Shown in pieces: positions 47,926 to 58,509 of a stretch of 64,000 bases of DNA (the first letter of the stretch is position 1; each line of letters starts with the position of its first letter). The translations under genes and the position numbers were made by a program. The DNA comes from Bacillus methanolicus (GTDB lineage: Bacteria; Bacillota; Bacilli; Bacillales; Cytobacillaceae), in the NCBI RefSeq assembly GCF_028888695.1, contig NZ_PNFF01000001.1, positions 2,241,501-2,305,500 on the forward strand, read 5' to 3'. The notes under the pieces were generated by a model that was not told the DNA's origin, ran no database searches, and saw only the letters and a list, made by a program, of their open reading frames with translations.

Positions 47926-48645
47926 TTATTGAGATTGATATTCCCTTAATTGTTGCAGTTCTTCATCTGTCAGCTCGCGGTATTCCCCTAATTCAAGAGT
48001 CTCATCCAGCTTTAAAGGGCCCATGGATATTCTCTTTAAATAAATGACTCTTTTCCCTACCGCCTGAAACATTCTTTTGACTTGATGAAACTTTCCTTCT
48101 GTAATCGTTAATTCAATATCTGAAGTTAAACCGGACTTTAATATTTTTAATTCCCCGGGTTTCGTCTTATACCCGTCATCAAGAGTGACACCGTTTTTAA
48201 ATGCCTCTCTATCCCGTTCTGTTACCTCCCCGTCGATTACGGCAAAATATGTTTTAGGGACATGCTTTTTCGGCGATAACAGTCGATGTGCAAGCTGTCC
48301 ATCATTCGTTATTAATAAAAGTCCTTCCGTATCCTTATCAAGCCTTCCGACCGGAAAAGGCTCGAAGACAAGATCTTCCATTTCCAACAGGTCAATAACT
48401 GTTTCATCTTGATGATCTTCTGTTGCCGACACAACACCCGGCGGCTTGTTCATCATTAAGTAGATGAACTTTTTATATTCAACGGTCTCACCATTTAATG
48501 TCACGACATCATTTTCGGGGTCAACCTGCTGCTTGGCATCTTTTACAATTTGGCCGTTTACTCTAACAGCCCCTTCCTTTAATATCTTTTTTACTTCTTT
48601 TCTGCTGCCAAATCCTAAATTTGCTAACATTTTATCGATTCTCAT
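47926..48645 (-). CDS. ytzG: RsuA/RluB-family pseudouridine synthase YtzG
   Basis: 239 residues, the length of B. subtilis YtzG. N-terminal S4 domain (RIDKMLANLGFGSRKEVKKI), then the catalytic core with GRLDKDTEGLLLIT, whose Asp attacks the uridine, and FHQVKRMFQAVGKRVIYLKR. Isomerises a uridine in 16S (RsuA-like) or 23S rRNA; the exact site cannot be told. ATG at 48645 has GAGGTGGAG immediately upstream; reading further adds nine unlike residues. Confidence 0.9.
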   Translation of the reverse strand: MRIDKMLANLGFGSRKEVKKILKEGAVRVNGQIVKDAKQQVDPENDVVTLNGETVEYKKFIYLMMNKPPGVVSATEDHQDETVIDLLEMEDLVFEPFPVGRLDKDTEGLLLITNDGQLAHRLLSPKKHVPKTYFAVIDGEVTERDREAFKNGVTLDDGYKTKPGELKILKSGLTSDIELTITEGKFHQVKRMFQAVGKRVIYLKRISMGPLKLDETLELGEYRELTDEELQQLREYQSQ

Positions 48646-48825
48646 TCTCCACCTCGCAGAAAAATATATCATCCATAAGACTCCCGCCTCAATGGCGGTA
48701 ATAACAAACTTGCATCAGCGGATAAAGTTTCATTTTATCTGGGCGTCTGTCCGTTGCCTTACATTGTATAATCCATAGACTGATACCGTAGTTTCAAAGA
48801 AAATGAATAAGGAGTGTGTGCTTGA

Positions 48826-49017
48826 ATGGATAATTATTATCGGCAGCAAGGAACTGGTTTCCCTCAATTTCAAGGATGGCAGGATATCTACCGTCGCCTG
48901 GACAGATTAGACCGCAGGGTTGACAGACTTGACCAGCAAGTGGACCGCTTAAACCGCCGACTTGACCGGATCGAACGCCGACTCGGAATCAGGGAAGAAG
49001 AATACTATCATTACTAA
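48826..49017 (+). CDS. Small charged coiled-coil protein
   Basis: 63 residues. Tyr/Gln/Gly-rich N-terminus, then an almost perfect heptad coiled coil built from RLDRLDRRVDRLDQQVDRL and RLDRIERRLG, ending EEEYYHY. AAGGAG SD 11 bases before ATG and a terminator right after support it as a real gene. Function unknown; such short YtzF/spore-associated-like proteins may oligomerise on partners. Confidence 0.7.
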   Translation: MDNYYRQQGTGFPQFQGWQDIYRRLDRLDRRVDRLDQQVDRLNRRLDRIERRLGIREEEYYHY

Positions 49018-49022
49018 AACAT

Positions 49023-49060
49023 AAGAAGGTGGTCTCGCTTAAAAGCGGGCCCTTCTTCTT
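49023..49060. terminator. Terminator between the coiled-coil gene and murJ
   Basis: AAGAAGG...CGCTT / AAGCG...CCTTCTT stem followed by CTTTTT. Confidence 0.8.
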
Positions 49061-49061
49061 T

Positions 49062-50696
49062 TTAGATTGGCAGACGAAGTTTTCTCTTTAGTTTGTCAAT
49101 TCTGCTGCCAAATAATAAATAAATGAGTTTCGATCGATGACCTAAATAAAAGACGATTCCTGCCCCAAATACTGCACAAACCATAACGATGATTAGAGAC
49201 TGAAATCTTGTTTCCGGCGACAAAAACAATACCGAGAAACGATAGACAAATTTTGTTGCAATATACATAATGGCCGTAAAAATAGCAATAAGCAAACTTC
49301 GTCTCGCCACAAAACGAAACGGGTAACGAGCAAAATATTTAATGACAAACAAATTAATGATAATGGCCCCGGTATAGCCGAGTGCCGTTGCTAATACAGC
49401 CCCCTGTGTCTCCATTAATTTTATAAGCGGAATATTTAAACTTAATTTTATCAATAAACCAACAAGCAAACTTAACACCGTGAAGCGCTGCTCATTAATT
49501 CCTTGCAAAATCGCTGCGGTAACAGAATAAAGAGCAAATAATATCGCAACCGGAGAATATGATTTTAACACCTCTGTTCCAAGATCCGCATGTCCGTAAA
49601 AAATAGTGTAAACCGGCTCAGCCAAGAGTGAAAGGCCGATAGCGGCGGGCAATGTCAAAAAGAGAAGCACTTGAAATGTTTGATTAAGCTGACGGTTTAA
49701 GCTGTTCCAGTCTTTTTCCACAAATGCTTTCGTAACGCTTGGAACCAGTGTTAATGAAAAAGCAGTCGCCAGCGACACAGGGATAATCACAAGCTTGTGT
49801 GTTTGGAAATTAAGAACAGAAAATGCTGACACTGCTTGATTTTTATCAAATCCAAGTGACAGCATTGCCCTTGTGAATGTCAGCTGATCAATAAACTGGA
49901 ACAAAGGATTGGCTATACCGACAAGAACAAACGGAGCGGCATACGTTAATATTTCTTTATACATTTCTCCTAAAGTAATATCCATCGTACCCTTATCCTG
50001 CTCAAGCAGCTTGTCCAAATGAGGTTTTCGTTTAAACCAGTACCAAACTAAAACAGCCAAGCTCCCGATTGCTCCGATAAAAGCGGCAAATGTTGCCACA
50101 CTGACAGCAGTTACTAAGCTGCCATCGAAAACATTTAAGACAATGTATGCTCCGGCCAATAGGAAAACAATTCGGACAATCTGTTCAACAACCTGTGAAA
50201 CAGCTGACGGGCCCATTGATTGATGCCCCTGAAAAAATCCGCGGATCAAACTCATAAATGGAACAACGATTAATGCAAAACTTACAGCTCTTATTACGGT
50301 CGTAACATCTTCTACTTTTATTTTATCAGCACCTGATGAACTTCCTTTTTCATTTAACATGATTTCAGAAAGAGCAGGTGCGGAAAAGTAAAGTATTAAA
50401 AATGATATGATTCCGCTCGCCAACATGACAATGAGTCCAGATTTAAAAAGCTTTCTTCCTACAGCATATTCGCCGAGAGCATTATATTTTGATATAAATT
50501 TGGAAACAGCAAGCGGAACACCTGCTGTTGCAATGCTGATAAAAATCGTATATGGTACATAAGAAAATTGATAAAGCGCAGTCCCATAGTCTTTTACAAT
50601 TGCATAAAACGGAATAACATAAAAAAGGCCGAGAACTTTCGAAATAATCGTTCCCAGTGTCAATATGAAGGTACCTCTTAACAGCTTTGATGACAT
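49062..50696 (-). CDS. murJ: Lipid II flippase MurJ (YtgP)
   Basis: 544 residues, exactly the B. subtilis YtgP length. MOP-superfamily polytopic protein with about 14 membrane helices and the family pattern RGTFILTLGTIISKVLGLFY at the start, FQGHQSMGPSAVSQVVEQIVR near 170, and LQGINEQRF near 395. YtgP was identified as a MurJ flippase in B. subtilis. ATG at 50696 has AAGGGA SD; the reading from 50732 adds an unlikely leader. The B. subtilis alternative flippase Amj is not in this window. Confidence 0.92.
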   Translation of the reverse strand: MSSKLLRGTFILTLGTIISKVLGLFYVIPFYAIVKDYGTALYQFSYVPYTIFISIATAGVPLAVSKFISKYNALGEYAVGRKLFKSGLIVMLASGIISFLILYFSAPALSEIMLNEKGSSSGADKIKVEDVTTVIRAVSFALIVVPFMSLIRGFFQGHQSMGPSAVSQVVEQIVRIVFLLAGAYIVLNVFDGSLVTAVSVATFAAFIGAIGSLAVLVWYWFKRKPHLDKLLEQDKGTMDITLGEMYKEILTYAAPFVLVGIANPLFQFIDQLTFTRAMLSLGFDKNQAVSAFSVLNFQTHKLVIIPVSLATAFSLTLVPSVTKAFVEKDWNSLNRQLNQTFQVLLFLTLPAAIGLSLLAEPVYTIFYGHADLGTEVLKSYSPVAILFALYSVTAAILQGINEQRFTVLSLLVGLLIKLSLNIPLIKLMETQGAVLATALGYTGAIIINLFVIKYFARYPFRFVARRSLLIAIFTAIMYIATKFVYRFSVLFLSPETRFQSLIIVMVCAVFGAGIVFYLGHRSKLIYLLFGSRIDKLKRKLRLPI

Positions 50697-50941
50697 ATAA
50701 TCCCTTCCTAAAAAGAAAAATAACTCCGACAATGTATTTTATCATAAACTCGAATGGAAGCTGAACTTATCCTGAATTTTCATGTTTTTTTCACACAGCC
50801 ATATCAGTAGTTTACCTTTCTTTTTCCACATATGCTACCCGTCATCTTCCTCCCGCAAAAACTGTTTCGTTTTCAGCCTGTTTGGAAATGTTTTATAATG
50901 AAAAGTGTTTTGAAAGCGAATAGAGAAAAGTTGGTGAAACG

Positions 50942-52219
50942 ATGAGTTTTGATGTGATCGTCATCGGCGGAGGCCCCTCCGGCTTAATGGCTGCGATTGC
51001 AGCAGGTGAACAGGGTGCCAACGTGCTGTTGATCGATAAAGGAGAAAAACTGGGCAGAAAGCTGGCGATTTCCGGCGGCGGGCGCTGTAATGTGACAAAC
51101 CGTCTTCCTGTAGAAGAAATTATCAAGCATATACCCGGAAACGGGCGCTTTTTATACAGTGCATTTTCGATTTTCAACAATGAAGATATCATTTCATTTT
51201 TCGAAGGACTCGGGGTAAAACTGAAAGAAGAAGACCATGGAAGAATGTTCCCGGTCAGTGATAACGCGCAATCCGTAGTAAACGCCTTATTGAAAAAATT
51301 GGACGATTTGAAAGTTGAAATAAAAACGAATTCACCGGTAAAAGATATCCACTTTGACGACGGAAAAACAGCAATTGTTGAACTAAAGACCGGGGAAATG
51401 ATAAAAGCGCGATCCATTGTCATTGCAGTCGGAGGCAAGTCGGTTCCTCAAACAGGTTCAACCGGAGACGGTTATGCTTGGGCTGAAAAAGCAGGCCATA
51501 CCATTACAAAATTATTCCCCACCGAAGTACCTGTCACATCATCAGAGCATTTTATTCAAAATAAAACGCTTCAAGGCCTTTCGTTGCGCGATGTATCATT
51601 AAGCGTTTTAAACCCGAAAGGCAAACCGCTGATCACCCATCGAATGGATATGATCTTTACGCATTTTGGAATCAGCGGACCGGCAGTACTCCGCTGCAGC
51701 CAATTCGTCGTTAAAGCGATGGACAAATGGAATCTGCCGGAAGTTACAATGAGCCTTGATGCCATTCCAGATAAGAAGGAAGAAGAACTTTTTCAAGAGA
51801 TTGTTAAACTTATCAAAGCGGAACCGAAAAAAGCGGTTAAGAACACACTAAAAGGGCTTGTTCCGGAAAGATACCTTTTGTTTTTGTTAGAAGAAAATAG
51901 TATTGATCCATCCATACAAGGTGCGGCTGTCTCACACGAAAAACTTCGCAGCTTTGCCCATAGCTGCAAACAGTTCAAAATTAAAGTAAACGGAACTCTC
52001 CCGATTGAAAAAGCGTTCGTTACCGGCGGCGGAGTTTCCGTCAAAGAGATCGAACCGCAAACGATGGCTTCTAAAAAAATGCACGGGCTTTATTTTTGCG
52101 GGGAAATCCTTGATATTCACGGATATACCGGCGGCTATAACATTACAGCAGCACTTGTTACCGGCAGGCTTGCCGGCCTGAATGCTGCCATTTATGCCTT
52201 GAAAGAGAACCGGCCGTAA
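50942..52219 (+). CDS. ytfP: HI0933-like flavoprotein YtfP
   Basis: 425 residues. N-terminal FAD motif [20 protein letters not shown] (6-25), second signature [16 protein letters not shown] near 38-53, central insert domain, and C-terminal [12 protein letters not shown] and [24 protein letters not shown]-dependent oxidoreductase of unknown substrate, widely conserved. Divergent from murJ. GGTG SD before ATG. Confidence 0.92.
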   Translation: MSFDVIVIGGGPSGLMAAIAAGEQGANVLLIDKGEKLGRKLAISGGGRCNVTNRLPVEEIIKHIPGNGRFLYSAFSIFNNEDIISFFEGLGVKLKEEDHGRMFPVSDNAQSVVNALLKKLDDLKVEIKTNSPVKDIHFDDGKTAIVELKTGEMIKARSIVIAVGGKSVPQTGSTGDGYAWAEKAGHTITKLFPTEVPVTSSEHFIQNKTLQGLSLRDVSLSVLNPKGKPLITHRMDMIFTHFGISGPAVLRCSQFVVKAMDKWNLPEVTMSLDAIPDKKEEELFQEIVKLIKAEPKKAVKNTLKGLVPERYLLFLLEENSIDPSIQGAAVSHEKLRSFAHSCKQFKIKVNGTLPIEKAFVTGGGVSVKEIEPQTMASKKMHGLYFCGEILDIHGYTGGYNITAALVTGRLAGLNAAIYALKENRP

Positions 52220-52238
52220 AACTTGGCCGGTTCTTTTA
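52206..52238. terminator. ytfP terminator
   Basis: GAACCGGCC / GGCCGGTTC with a 9-base loop and TTTT tail; overlaps the ytfP stop. Confidence 0.88.
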
Positions 52239-52247
52239 CGTTTCGGC

Positions 52248-52430
52248 TTATACCCGATAAATCACCATCGCAGTAAAACAGTAAATTTGCCCCTCTTCAT
52301 CTTCTTTAATGGCGGCGGCATTGTACTTAATGTCAACAATTTTGTGCTCATCCAACTGTTTCAGAAAGTAGTTCATTTCAACTTCCAGATCGGCTTCGTG
52401 CTCCTCATCAAACAGTTTCACTTGAATCAA
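52248..52430 (-). CDS. Cse60-like small sporulation protein
   Basis: 60 residues, TTG start with GGGAG SD. Opens MIQVKLFDEEHEADLEVEMN and closes QIYCFTAMVIYRV, the pattern I associate with the Cse60 family of about 60-residue proteins expressed under sigma-E. No membrane segment. Role unknown; identification rests on memory of the family only. Confidence 0.65.
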   Translation of the reverse strand: MIQVKLFDEEHEADLEVEMNYFLKQLDEHKIVDIKYNAAAIKEDEEGQIYCFTAMVIYRV

Positions 52431-52592
52431 CAGACTCTCCCTTTCTAAACTTTTTAATTATTTTATCCAAATATTTTAAATTTTATAATATTATTAAAAT
52501 TAAAATTTACAAACTTTTCAGATAATATTATAATAATTGCTATATCTATTTTGTGGTACAATGAAGAAATTTTTTCAAAAGGAGGAACTTTA

Positions 52593-52934
52593 ATGGCTGT
52601 TAAAATAAGTGCTTTAAGCCAATCTAAGCAAAACCAAAATGCCACATCGCTGAACTACTCTCAAATTGCTCAATCTTCTTTATTTAAACGCCTTTTAAGA
52701 AAAAAAAGAAATTTTATTCTGCCTTTTTCTTTATTCTTTCTGGCCTTTTATTTTACTCTTCCAGTTTTGACAGCATACTCTGACATCTTAAACACTCCGG
52801 CATTTGGCCCAATCAGTTGGGCCTGGGTATTCGCTTTTGCACAATTTATCATGACTTGGTCCCTTTGCATTATTTATACAAAGAAGGCTTCTGAATTTGA
52901 CAAAATCGTTGAAGAAATTTTTGAAGAAAATTAA
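52593..52934 (+). CDS. DUF485 membrane protein, symporter partner
   Basis: 113 residues with two membrane helices (about 43-63 and 75-98) after a polar N-terminus (YSQIAQSSLFKRLLRKKRNF is the DUF485 entry motif). DUF485 genes usually precede an ActP-type sodium/acetate symporter, as here (24 bases to the next gene). Strong AAAGGAGGA SD. An extended -10, TGGTACAAT, lies at 52551-52559. Confidence 0.85.
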   Translation: MAVKISALSQSKQNQNATSLNYSQIAQSSLFKRLLRKKRNFILPFSLFFLAFYFTLPVLTAYSDILNTPAFGPISWAWVFAFAQFIMTWSLCIIYTKKASEFDKIVEEIFEEN

Positions 52935-52957
52935 AAATAAAAGGGGAAATTCAATTA

Positions 52958-54493
52958 ATGAACCTACTTGCATTTTGGCTATTCTTGATTATCGTCGGAT
53001 TAACACTTGTGATTACGTATTATGCGGCTAAAAAAACAAAAACAACGAGTGATTTTTATACGGCTGACAGCAGGTTGACAGGTTGGCAAAACGGTCTTGC
53101 CATCGCCGGAGATTATATGTCAGCTGCATCTTTCCTCGGAATTGCCGGGATGATTGCTCTTACAGGCTTTGATGGATTTTTTTACAGCATCGGTTTTCTG
53201 GTTGCCTACCTTGTTGTCCTATATTTTGTTGCGGAACCCCTGCGCAATCTTGGCAAATATACAATGGCTGATATGATCACAGCTCGTTTTGATAATAAAA
53301 AAGTACGCGGTGTCGCAGCCTTGAATACGATGGCGATTTCCACTTTTTATATGATTGCCCAGCTTGTCGGAGCAGGCGGGCTGATCAAGCTTTTGCTTGG
53401 AATTGATTATATTTATTCTGTTCTTATTGTAGGAATTTTAATGACCATTTACGTCGTGTTCGGGGGGATGACTGCTACCAGTTGGGTGCAAATTATTAAA
53501 GCCGTTTTATTAATGGTTGGAACTTTTATAATTTCCGTGATCGTTTTTGCCAAATTTGATTTCAATGTAATGAAAATGTTTGCGGAAATGAAGTCTTCAA
53601 CACCTTTGGGAGAATCGTTCCTTAACCCGGGCAATAAGTTTAAGAACCCTCTCGATATGATGTCACTGAATCTAGCTCTTGTATTAGGAACTGCCGGACT
53701 GCCGCACATTCTAATCCGTTTCTTTACGGTAAAAGATGCGATTACGGCACGTAAATCAGTTGTTTACGCAACATGGATTATTGGAATTTTTTATGTGATG
53801 ACGATTTTCCTTGGATTCGGAGCAGCAGCATTCGTAGGTTTTGATAAAATTACCGCTGCCGATGCAGGCGGAAACATGGCAGCGCCGCTATTGGCTAAAG
53901 CTTTAGGCGGGGACTTCTTATTTGCTTTCGTTTCCGCAGTAGCTTTTGCCACAATACTGGCGGTTGTGGCAGGTCTGGTTCTTTCTGCTGCATCTGCATT
54001 TGCCCATGATTTTTACAGCAATATTATCCGCCGCGGCCAGGCAACGGAAAAAGAACAGGTTGTTGCGGCGCGCTGGGCATCAATCGGGGTGGCGGTCCTA
54101 TCCATTTTACTGGCTTTATTTGCACAAAAATTAAATGTTGCATTCCTTGTCGCATTGGCGTTTGCCGTTGCAGCTTCCGCGAACTTGCCCGTAATTTTAT
54201 TTACAATCTTTTGGAAGAGATTTAATACAGCAGGAGCTGTTACGGGGATGCTGTTCGGCTTAATCAGTTCTCTCGTTCTAGTGGCAATCGGTCCAAATGT
54301 TTGGTTCCCTGAGGTCGGGAAAGCGATTCTTGTTGGCGAGCCTCTTTTCAACTTGGCTAATCCGGGCATTATCTCGATTCCTCTCGGATTTATCGGAGCG
54401 ATCGCGGGTACCCTGCTTACCTCGAAAAAAGAAGATGTGAAAAAATTTGATGAAGTTTTGGTGAAAGCGAACACCGGCATTCATATTCAATAA
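52958..54493 (+). CDS. Sodium:solute symporter, ActP (acetate permease)-like
   Basis: 511 residues, about 13 membrane helices. SSF family with the ActP-type opening TSDFYTADSRLTGWQNGLAIAGDY (near 30-52), then SAASFLGIAG, and a later FAFVSAVAFATILAVVAGLVL. Probably imports acetate or similar short-chain acids with sodium or protons, which would feed AcsA encoded at 13.7 kb. Relatives include YwcA. Forms an operon with the DUF485 gene. Confidence 0.88.
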   Translation: MNLLAFWLFLIIVGLTLVITYYAAKKTKTTSDFYTADSRLTGWQNGLAIAGDYMSAASFLGIAGMIALTGFDGFFYSIGFLVAYLVVLYFVAEPLRNLGKYTMADMITARFDNKKVRGVAALNTMAISTFYMIAQLVGAGGLIKLLLGIDYIYSVLIVGILMTIYVVFGGMTATSWVQIIKAVLLMVGTFIISVIVFAKFDFNVMKMFAEMKSSTPLGESFLNPGNKFKNPLDMMSLNLALVLGTAGLPHILIRFFTVKDAITARKSVVYATWIIGIFYVMTIFLGFGAAAFVGFDKITAADAGGNMAAPLLAKALGGDFLFAFVSAVAFATILAVVAGLVLSAASAFAHDFYSNIIRRGQATEKEQVVAARWASIGVAVLSILLALFAQKLNVAFLVALAFAVAASANLPVILFTIFWKRFNTAGAVTGMLFGLISSLVLVAIGPNVWFPEVGKAILVGEPLFNLANPGIISIPLGFIGAIAGTLLTSKKEDVKKFDEVLVKANTGIHIQ

Positions 54494-54498
54494 AGTCG

Positions 54499-54534
54499 AA
54501 GGATGGAGATTGGAAAAACCTCCATCCTTTTCCT
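54499..54534 (+). terminator. Terminator of the symporter operon
   Basis: AAGGATGGAG / CTCCATCCTT stem with TTTCC tail. Confidence 0.85.
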
Positions 54535-54590
54535 TGTCCATCGCAAGCAGCTATCTAGGTTAACCAGGGTGCTTGCGCTTTTCGATGTAT

Positions 54591-54905
54591 TTACTTAAAT
54601 TCCACTTCGCCTTTCCATTCAATCATGCCGCCCACCATATTCCGCACCTTAAATCCCTGATCTTGTAAATAATAGCAAACAATTTCGCTGCGATGGGCGG
54701 CACGGCAAATAATAATGTACTCTTTCTCTTTATCAAAATAGTCCAGGTTTTCCGGAATATCGCCCATTCGAATATGCTTTGCACCTGGAATGATCCCTTG
54801 AGCTACTTCATAATCTTCTCTTACATCGACCATTTCTAATTTTTCTCCGGCTTCAAGCTTCTTTTTCAATTCCTCCGGAGTTATAATTTCTATTCTTTCG
54901 ATCAT
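54591..54905 (-). CDS. ytwF: Rhodanese-like protein YtwF
   Basis: 104 residues, single rhodanese domain. VDVREDYEVAQGIIPGA near 27-43, active-site loop with catalytic Cys in IICRAAHRSE near 68. Transfers sulfane sulfur or acts as persulfide carrier; partner unknown. ATG at 54905 preferred over GTG at 54911 because of the AAGGGTGA SD position. Located beside DUF3267 with an 11-16 base gap, likely co-transcribed. Confidence 0.88.
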   Translation of the reverse strand: MIERIEIITPEELKKKLEAGEKLEMVDVREDYEVAQGIIPGAKHIRMGDIPENLDYFDKEKEYIIICRAAHRSEIVCYYLQDQGFKVRNMVGGMIEWKGEVEFK

Positions 54906-54921
54906 TATCACCCTTACTTAT

Positions 54922-55464
54922 TTATTCATAAACAAAAAATTGGGGTTTCACTGGGTGATCCTTCACCATTGCCTCATCCGAAAATTTTCGTAGTTTTATA
55001 TAGTAGGCAAAATCTCCCGCACAGCCGCCAATTAAAAACGCTCCAAGCAGTGATAAAAACATGACATTAAAAATGATTCCCAGCAGGAATGGAATAGCCC
55101 CTGTAATAAAGAAAGGCAGCATAAGAGCAAACCTCATATCCTTTACTTTGATCACATTTTTGCTATGAGCATATGCAACGCCTTTTTTCCAATCAATACC
55201 CCATGCAATCTTATTCCAAGGGACTTTTCCGGCATACCGAAAACCTATTATATGCATAATCTCATGTACAATAATACCAATTAAGAAACAAACAATAAAG
55301 AACAGAAAACTGCCAAGTGTAATTTGAAAATCTGATTTGTTATGAAGAAATCCATGCATTATAGCTGCAATGATGATCAAACCAATTGTTAAGGCGAATG
55401 AAACGATTGTTACGGCCAAAACAGAAAAGGTCACGACTGTCTCACGTATATTTTTGATTTCCAC
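54922..55464 (-). CDS. DUF3267 putative zinc metalloprotease
   Basis: 180 residues with about four membrane helices. The zincin motif HEIMH is in IGIIVHEIMHIIGF near 65-78, inside a membrane helix, and a further Asp occurs in GGCAGDFAYYIKL. This resembles site-2-protease-like intramembrane peptidases of the DUF3267 family. Substrate unknown. Confidence 0.8.
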   Translation of the reverse strand: MEIKNIRETVVTFSVLAVTIVSFALTIGLIIIAAIMHGFLHNKSDFQITLGSFLFFIVCFLIGIIVHEIMHIIGFRYAGKVPWNKIAWGIDWKKGVAYAHSKNVIKVKDMRFALMLPFFITGAIPFLLGIIFNVMFLSLLGAFLIGGCAGDFAYYIKLRKFSDEAMVKDHPVKPQFFVYE

Positions 55465-55524
55465 TTTATCCCCCTATTCAGCTGTTCTTTAAAAAACTAT
55501 ACGAAAAAAATAGCTGATTTGTTC

Positions 55525-55558
55525 CAAAAAAAATCCCCCGTATTGGAAACCGGGGGAT
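55525..55558 (-). terminator. leuS terminator
   Basis: ATCCCCCG / CGGGGGAT stem with TTTTTTTT on the minus strand, just past the leuS stop. Confidence 0.92.
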
Positions 55559-55565
55559 GAACATG

Positions 55566-57983
55566 TTAATTTGCGACAATATTTACGAGTTTTCCTGGCA
55601 CAGCAATGACTTTCCGAACGGTTTTTCCATCAATTTGTTCTTTAATTTTATCATCGTCCATCGCAATTTGCTCTAATGTTTCTTTCGTTGCATCAGCAGG
55701 CACGAACAGCTTTGCTTTTACTTTTCCGTTTACTTGAACAACGATTTCGATTTCATCATCCACAAGCTTTGCTTCATCATATGCCGGCCAAGCTTCATAA
55801 GCAATCGTACCGCTGTGTCCAAGCTTTTCCCAAAGCTCTTCAGCAATATGCGGACATATTGGAGAGAGCAATTTCACAAAACCTTCCATATAAGCTTTCG
55901 GAAGAACGTCAGCTTTGTATGCTTCGTTAATAAATACCATTAATTGAGAAATCGCAGTATTAAAGCGCAAGCCTTCAAAGTCTTCCGTCACTTTTTTAAC
56001 TGTTTGATGGTAAACTTTTTCAAGGACTTGAGCATTGTCGGTTTCTTGAATTTTTGGATTGAGCGATCCGTCTTCTTCTACAAACAAGCGCCATACACGG
56101 TCAAGGAAGCGGCGGGAACCATCCAGCCCATTTGTTGACCAGGCTTTGGAAGCGTCAAGCGGACCCATAAACATTTCATATAATCGGAGTGTATCAGCCC
56201 CGTGGCTTATTACGATATCGTCAGGGTTGACAACATTCCCTCTTGATTTGCTCATTTTTTCATTATTTTCACCAAGAATCATACCTTGGTTATACAGCTT
56301 TTGGAATGGCTCTTTTGTTGGAACAACTCCAAGATCATATAAGAATTTATGCCAGAAGCGTGCATATAGTAGATGAAGAACGGCATGTTCTGCACCGCCG
56401 ATGTAAATGTCAACCGGAAGCCATTCTTTCAGTTTTTCAGGATCTGCTAACGCATTTTCGTTCCTTGGGTCAATATAACGCAAATAGTACCAGCAGCTTC
56501 CCGCCCATTGCGGCATTGTATTTGTTTCACGACGGCCTTTCTTTCCTGTCACTGGGTCGACAACATTTACCCATTCCTCGATGTTAGCCAAAGGTGATTC
56601 ACCTGTGCCGGACGGTTTGATTTCTGTTGTTTTTGGAAGGGTCAGCGGCAGCTCTTCTTCCGGAACAGCCGTCATTGTACCGTCTTCCCAATGAATGATA
56701 GGGATTGGCTCACCCCAATAACGCTGGCGGCTGAACAGCCAATCACGAAGGCGGTATGTTACCTTCTTCGTGCCGATTCCTTTTTCCTCAAGCCAACTAA
56801 TCATTTTATTGATTGCTTCTTCCTTATTCAGACCGTTAAGAAATCCTGAGTTTACATGCTCTCCGTCTCCGGTATAGGCTTCCTTCTCAATATTTCCGCC
56901 TGCAACTACTTCTTTAATCGGGAGACCAAATTTTTTCGCAAATTCATAGTCACGCTCATCGTGGGCCGGCACTGCCATAATCGCACCTGTTCCATAGCTG
57001 GCAAGTACATAATCCGCAATCCAGATCGGCATTTTCTCGCCGTTAGCCGGGTTGATCGCATAAGCGCCCGTAAATACACCTGTTTTTTCCTTTGCTAAAT
57101 CAGTCCGCTCAAGATCGCTTTTGCTCTTGATTTGATCGATGTACTTTTCAACTGCCTCACGTTGCGAATCAGTTGTAATTTCTTTTACTAATGCATGCTC
57201 AGGAGCTAGCACTGCGTAAGTTGCCCCGAAAAGTGTATCCGGGCGGGTTGTAAATACGGTAAATGTGCCGTCATGACCTTCGATGTTAAAGGTAATTTCT
57301 GCACCTTCAGAACGGCCGATCCAATTGCGCTGCATTTCTTTAATGCTTTCCGGCCAATCCAATTCTTCTAAATCTTCCAGCAAGCGGTCAGCATAGGCAG
57401 TAATTTTCAGCATCCACTGTTTCATTGGACGGCGTTCGACCGGATGGCCGCCGCGCTCACTTTTCCCATCAATGACTTCTTCATTTGCCAAAACAGTTCC
57501 AAGTGCAGGACACCAGTTAACAGGCACTTCATCAATATAGGCAAGTCCTTTTTCATAAAGCTTTAGGAAAATCCATTGTGTCCATTTATAATAGTCCGGA
57601 TCTGTCGTATTGATTTCACGATCCCAATCATAGGAAAATCCAAGCGATTTAATTTGCCGGCGAAAATTATCAATATTGTGTTTCGTGAATTCTGCCGGAT
57701 CATTTCCCGTATCAAGGGCATACTGTTCAGCAGGCAATCCGAATGCATCCCATCCCATCGGGTGAAGAACATTATATCCCTGCATCCGCTTCATGCGCGA
57801 CAAAATATCTGTAGCGGTATATCCTTCCGGATGGCCGACGTGAAGCCCTGCACCTGAAGGATATGGAAACATATCGAGAGCATAAAATTTCCTTTTGCCT
57901 TTTTCTTCGCTTGTTTTAAAAGTTTTATTTTCTTCCCAATATTTCTGCCATTTCTTTTCAATTTTCTGATGATCAAAGCTCAT
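55566..57983 (-). CDS. leuS: Leucyl-tRNA synthetase
   Basis: 805 residues (B. subtilis 804). HIGH-type motif [10 protein letters not shown] near 49, zinc-like and editing domain (CP1) with [20 protein letters not shown] near 246 and [19 protein letters not shown] near 335, and [10 protein letters not shown] near 577. Charges tRNA-Leu and edits mischarged species. AGGAGG SD before ATG at 57983. Controlled by the T-box leader upstream. Confidence 0.97.
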   Translation of the reverse strand: MSFDHQKIEKKWQKYWEENKTFKTSEEKGKRKFYALDMFPYPSGAGLHVGHPEGYTATDILSRMKRMQGYNVLHPMGWDAFGLPAEQYALDTGNDPAEFTKHNIDNFRRQIKSLGFSYDWDREINTTDPDYYKWTQWIFLKLYEKGLAYIDEVPVNWCPALGTVLANEEVIDGKSERGGHPVERRPMKQWMLKITAYADRLLEDLEELDWPESIKEMQRNWIGRSEGAEITFNIEGHDGTFTVFTTRPDTLFGATYAVLAPEHALVKEITTDSQREAVEKYIDQIKSKSDLERTDLAKEKTGVFTGAYAINPANGEKMPIWIADYVLASYGTGAIMAVPAHDERDYEFAKKFGLPIKEVVAGGNIEKEAYTGDGEHVNSGFLNGLNKEEAINKMISWLEEKGIGTKKVTYRLRDWLFSRQRYWGEPIPIIHWEDGTMTAVPEEELPLTLPKTTEIKPSGTGESPLANIEEWVNVVDPVTGKKGRRETNTMPQWAGSCWYYLRYIDPRNENALADPEKLKEWLPVDIYIGGAEHAVLHLLYARFWHKFLYDLGVVPTKEPFQKLYNQGMILGENNEKMSKSRGNVVNPDDIVISHGADTLRLYEMFMGPLDASKAWSTNGLDGSRRFLDRVWRLFVEEDGSLNPKIQETDNAQVLEKVYHQTVKKVTEDFEGLRFNTAISQLMVFINEAYKADVLPKAYMEGFVKLLSPICPHIAEELWEKLGHSGTIAYEAWPAYDEAKLVDDEIEIVVQVNGKVKAKLFVPADATKETLEQIAMDDDKIKEQIDGKTVRKVIAVPGKLVNIVAN

Positions 57984-58107
57984 TGTTTTTCCTCCTGTTT
58001 ACTGAATTGTATTTAAATCGTTATGGTGAGATCGTTTAAATCAGCTTTATTTAAGGGGTGCAAAATGGTGTTTTTCGACCATACTCATTAACAAGACCTT
58101 TAAATAT

Positions 58108-58370
58108 AAAAAACCTCTCATCCCAAAAAGGGACGAGAGGATTATGTATAGTTCTCCCGCGGTACCACCCACATTAGTGTGCAACCACACTCACTTCATT
58201 CATCCTTAACGCGGAAAACGGCAAGCATTACTAACATTTTCACACTTGCAACTCAAAGGCGAGTTCATGATGTGCCCGGCTGGCTTGCACCGACCGCCAA
58301 CTCTCTTATACGGGCGAGTCCACCATTACTACTCCTTTTCACTGTCTTTCTCAATATTAACTATAGGGAT
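58108..58370 (-). promoter_or_regulatory. T-box leader of leuS
   Basis: T-box sequence GTGGGTGGTACCGCGGGAG at 58154-58172 (minus strand), followed by the terminator CCTCTCGTCCC / GGGATGAGAGG with TTTTTT (58108-58140). A leucine codon CUC in GAACUCGCC (58261-58263) is the likely specifier. Confidence 0.94.
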
Positions 58371-58376
58371 ATTGAT

Positions 58377-58405
58377 ATTGTAATAAATTTCCCTTCAGGA
58401 TGCAA
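58377..58405 (-). promoter_or_regulatory. Sigma-A promoter of the leuS leader
   Basis: Minus strand TTGCAT (58400-58405), 17-base spacer, TACAAT (58377-58382), starting transcription just before the T-box leader. Confidence 0.8.
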
Positions 58406-58431
58406 GCGGGCCAATCATTAAGGAGCCTGTA

Positions 58432-58509
58432 ATGGATATTATAATCTCCATTAAGGAAAAGGTGACAAAGAAATTAGGAAACAGCTTGAGAAAAGATGAT
58501 TTCCAATGA
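58432..58509 (+). CDS. Possible 25-codon open reading frame
   Basis: ATG at 58432 has AAGGAG six bases upstream and runs 25 codons (MDIIISIKEKVTKKLG...). It lies divergent from the leuS leader with no visible promoter or relatives, so it may be chance. The rest of 58510-58794 shows no feature I can support. Confidence 0.25.
   Translation: MDIIISIKEKVTKKLGNSLRKDDFQ

Noticed and set aside
58432-58509. A 25-codon gene with a good SD
   Set aside because: Kept only as a low-confidence feature: the SD is good but the peptide has no recognisable pattern and no promoter is visible.
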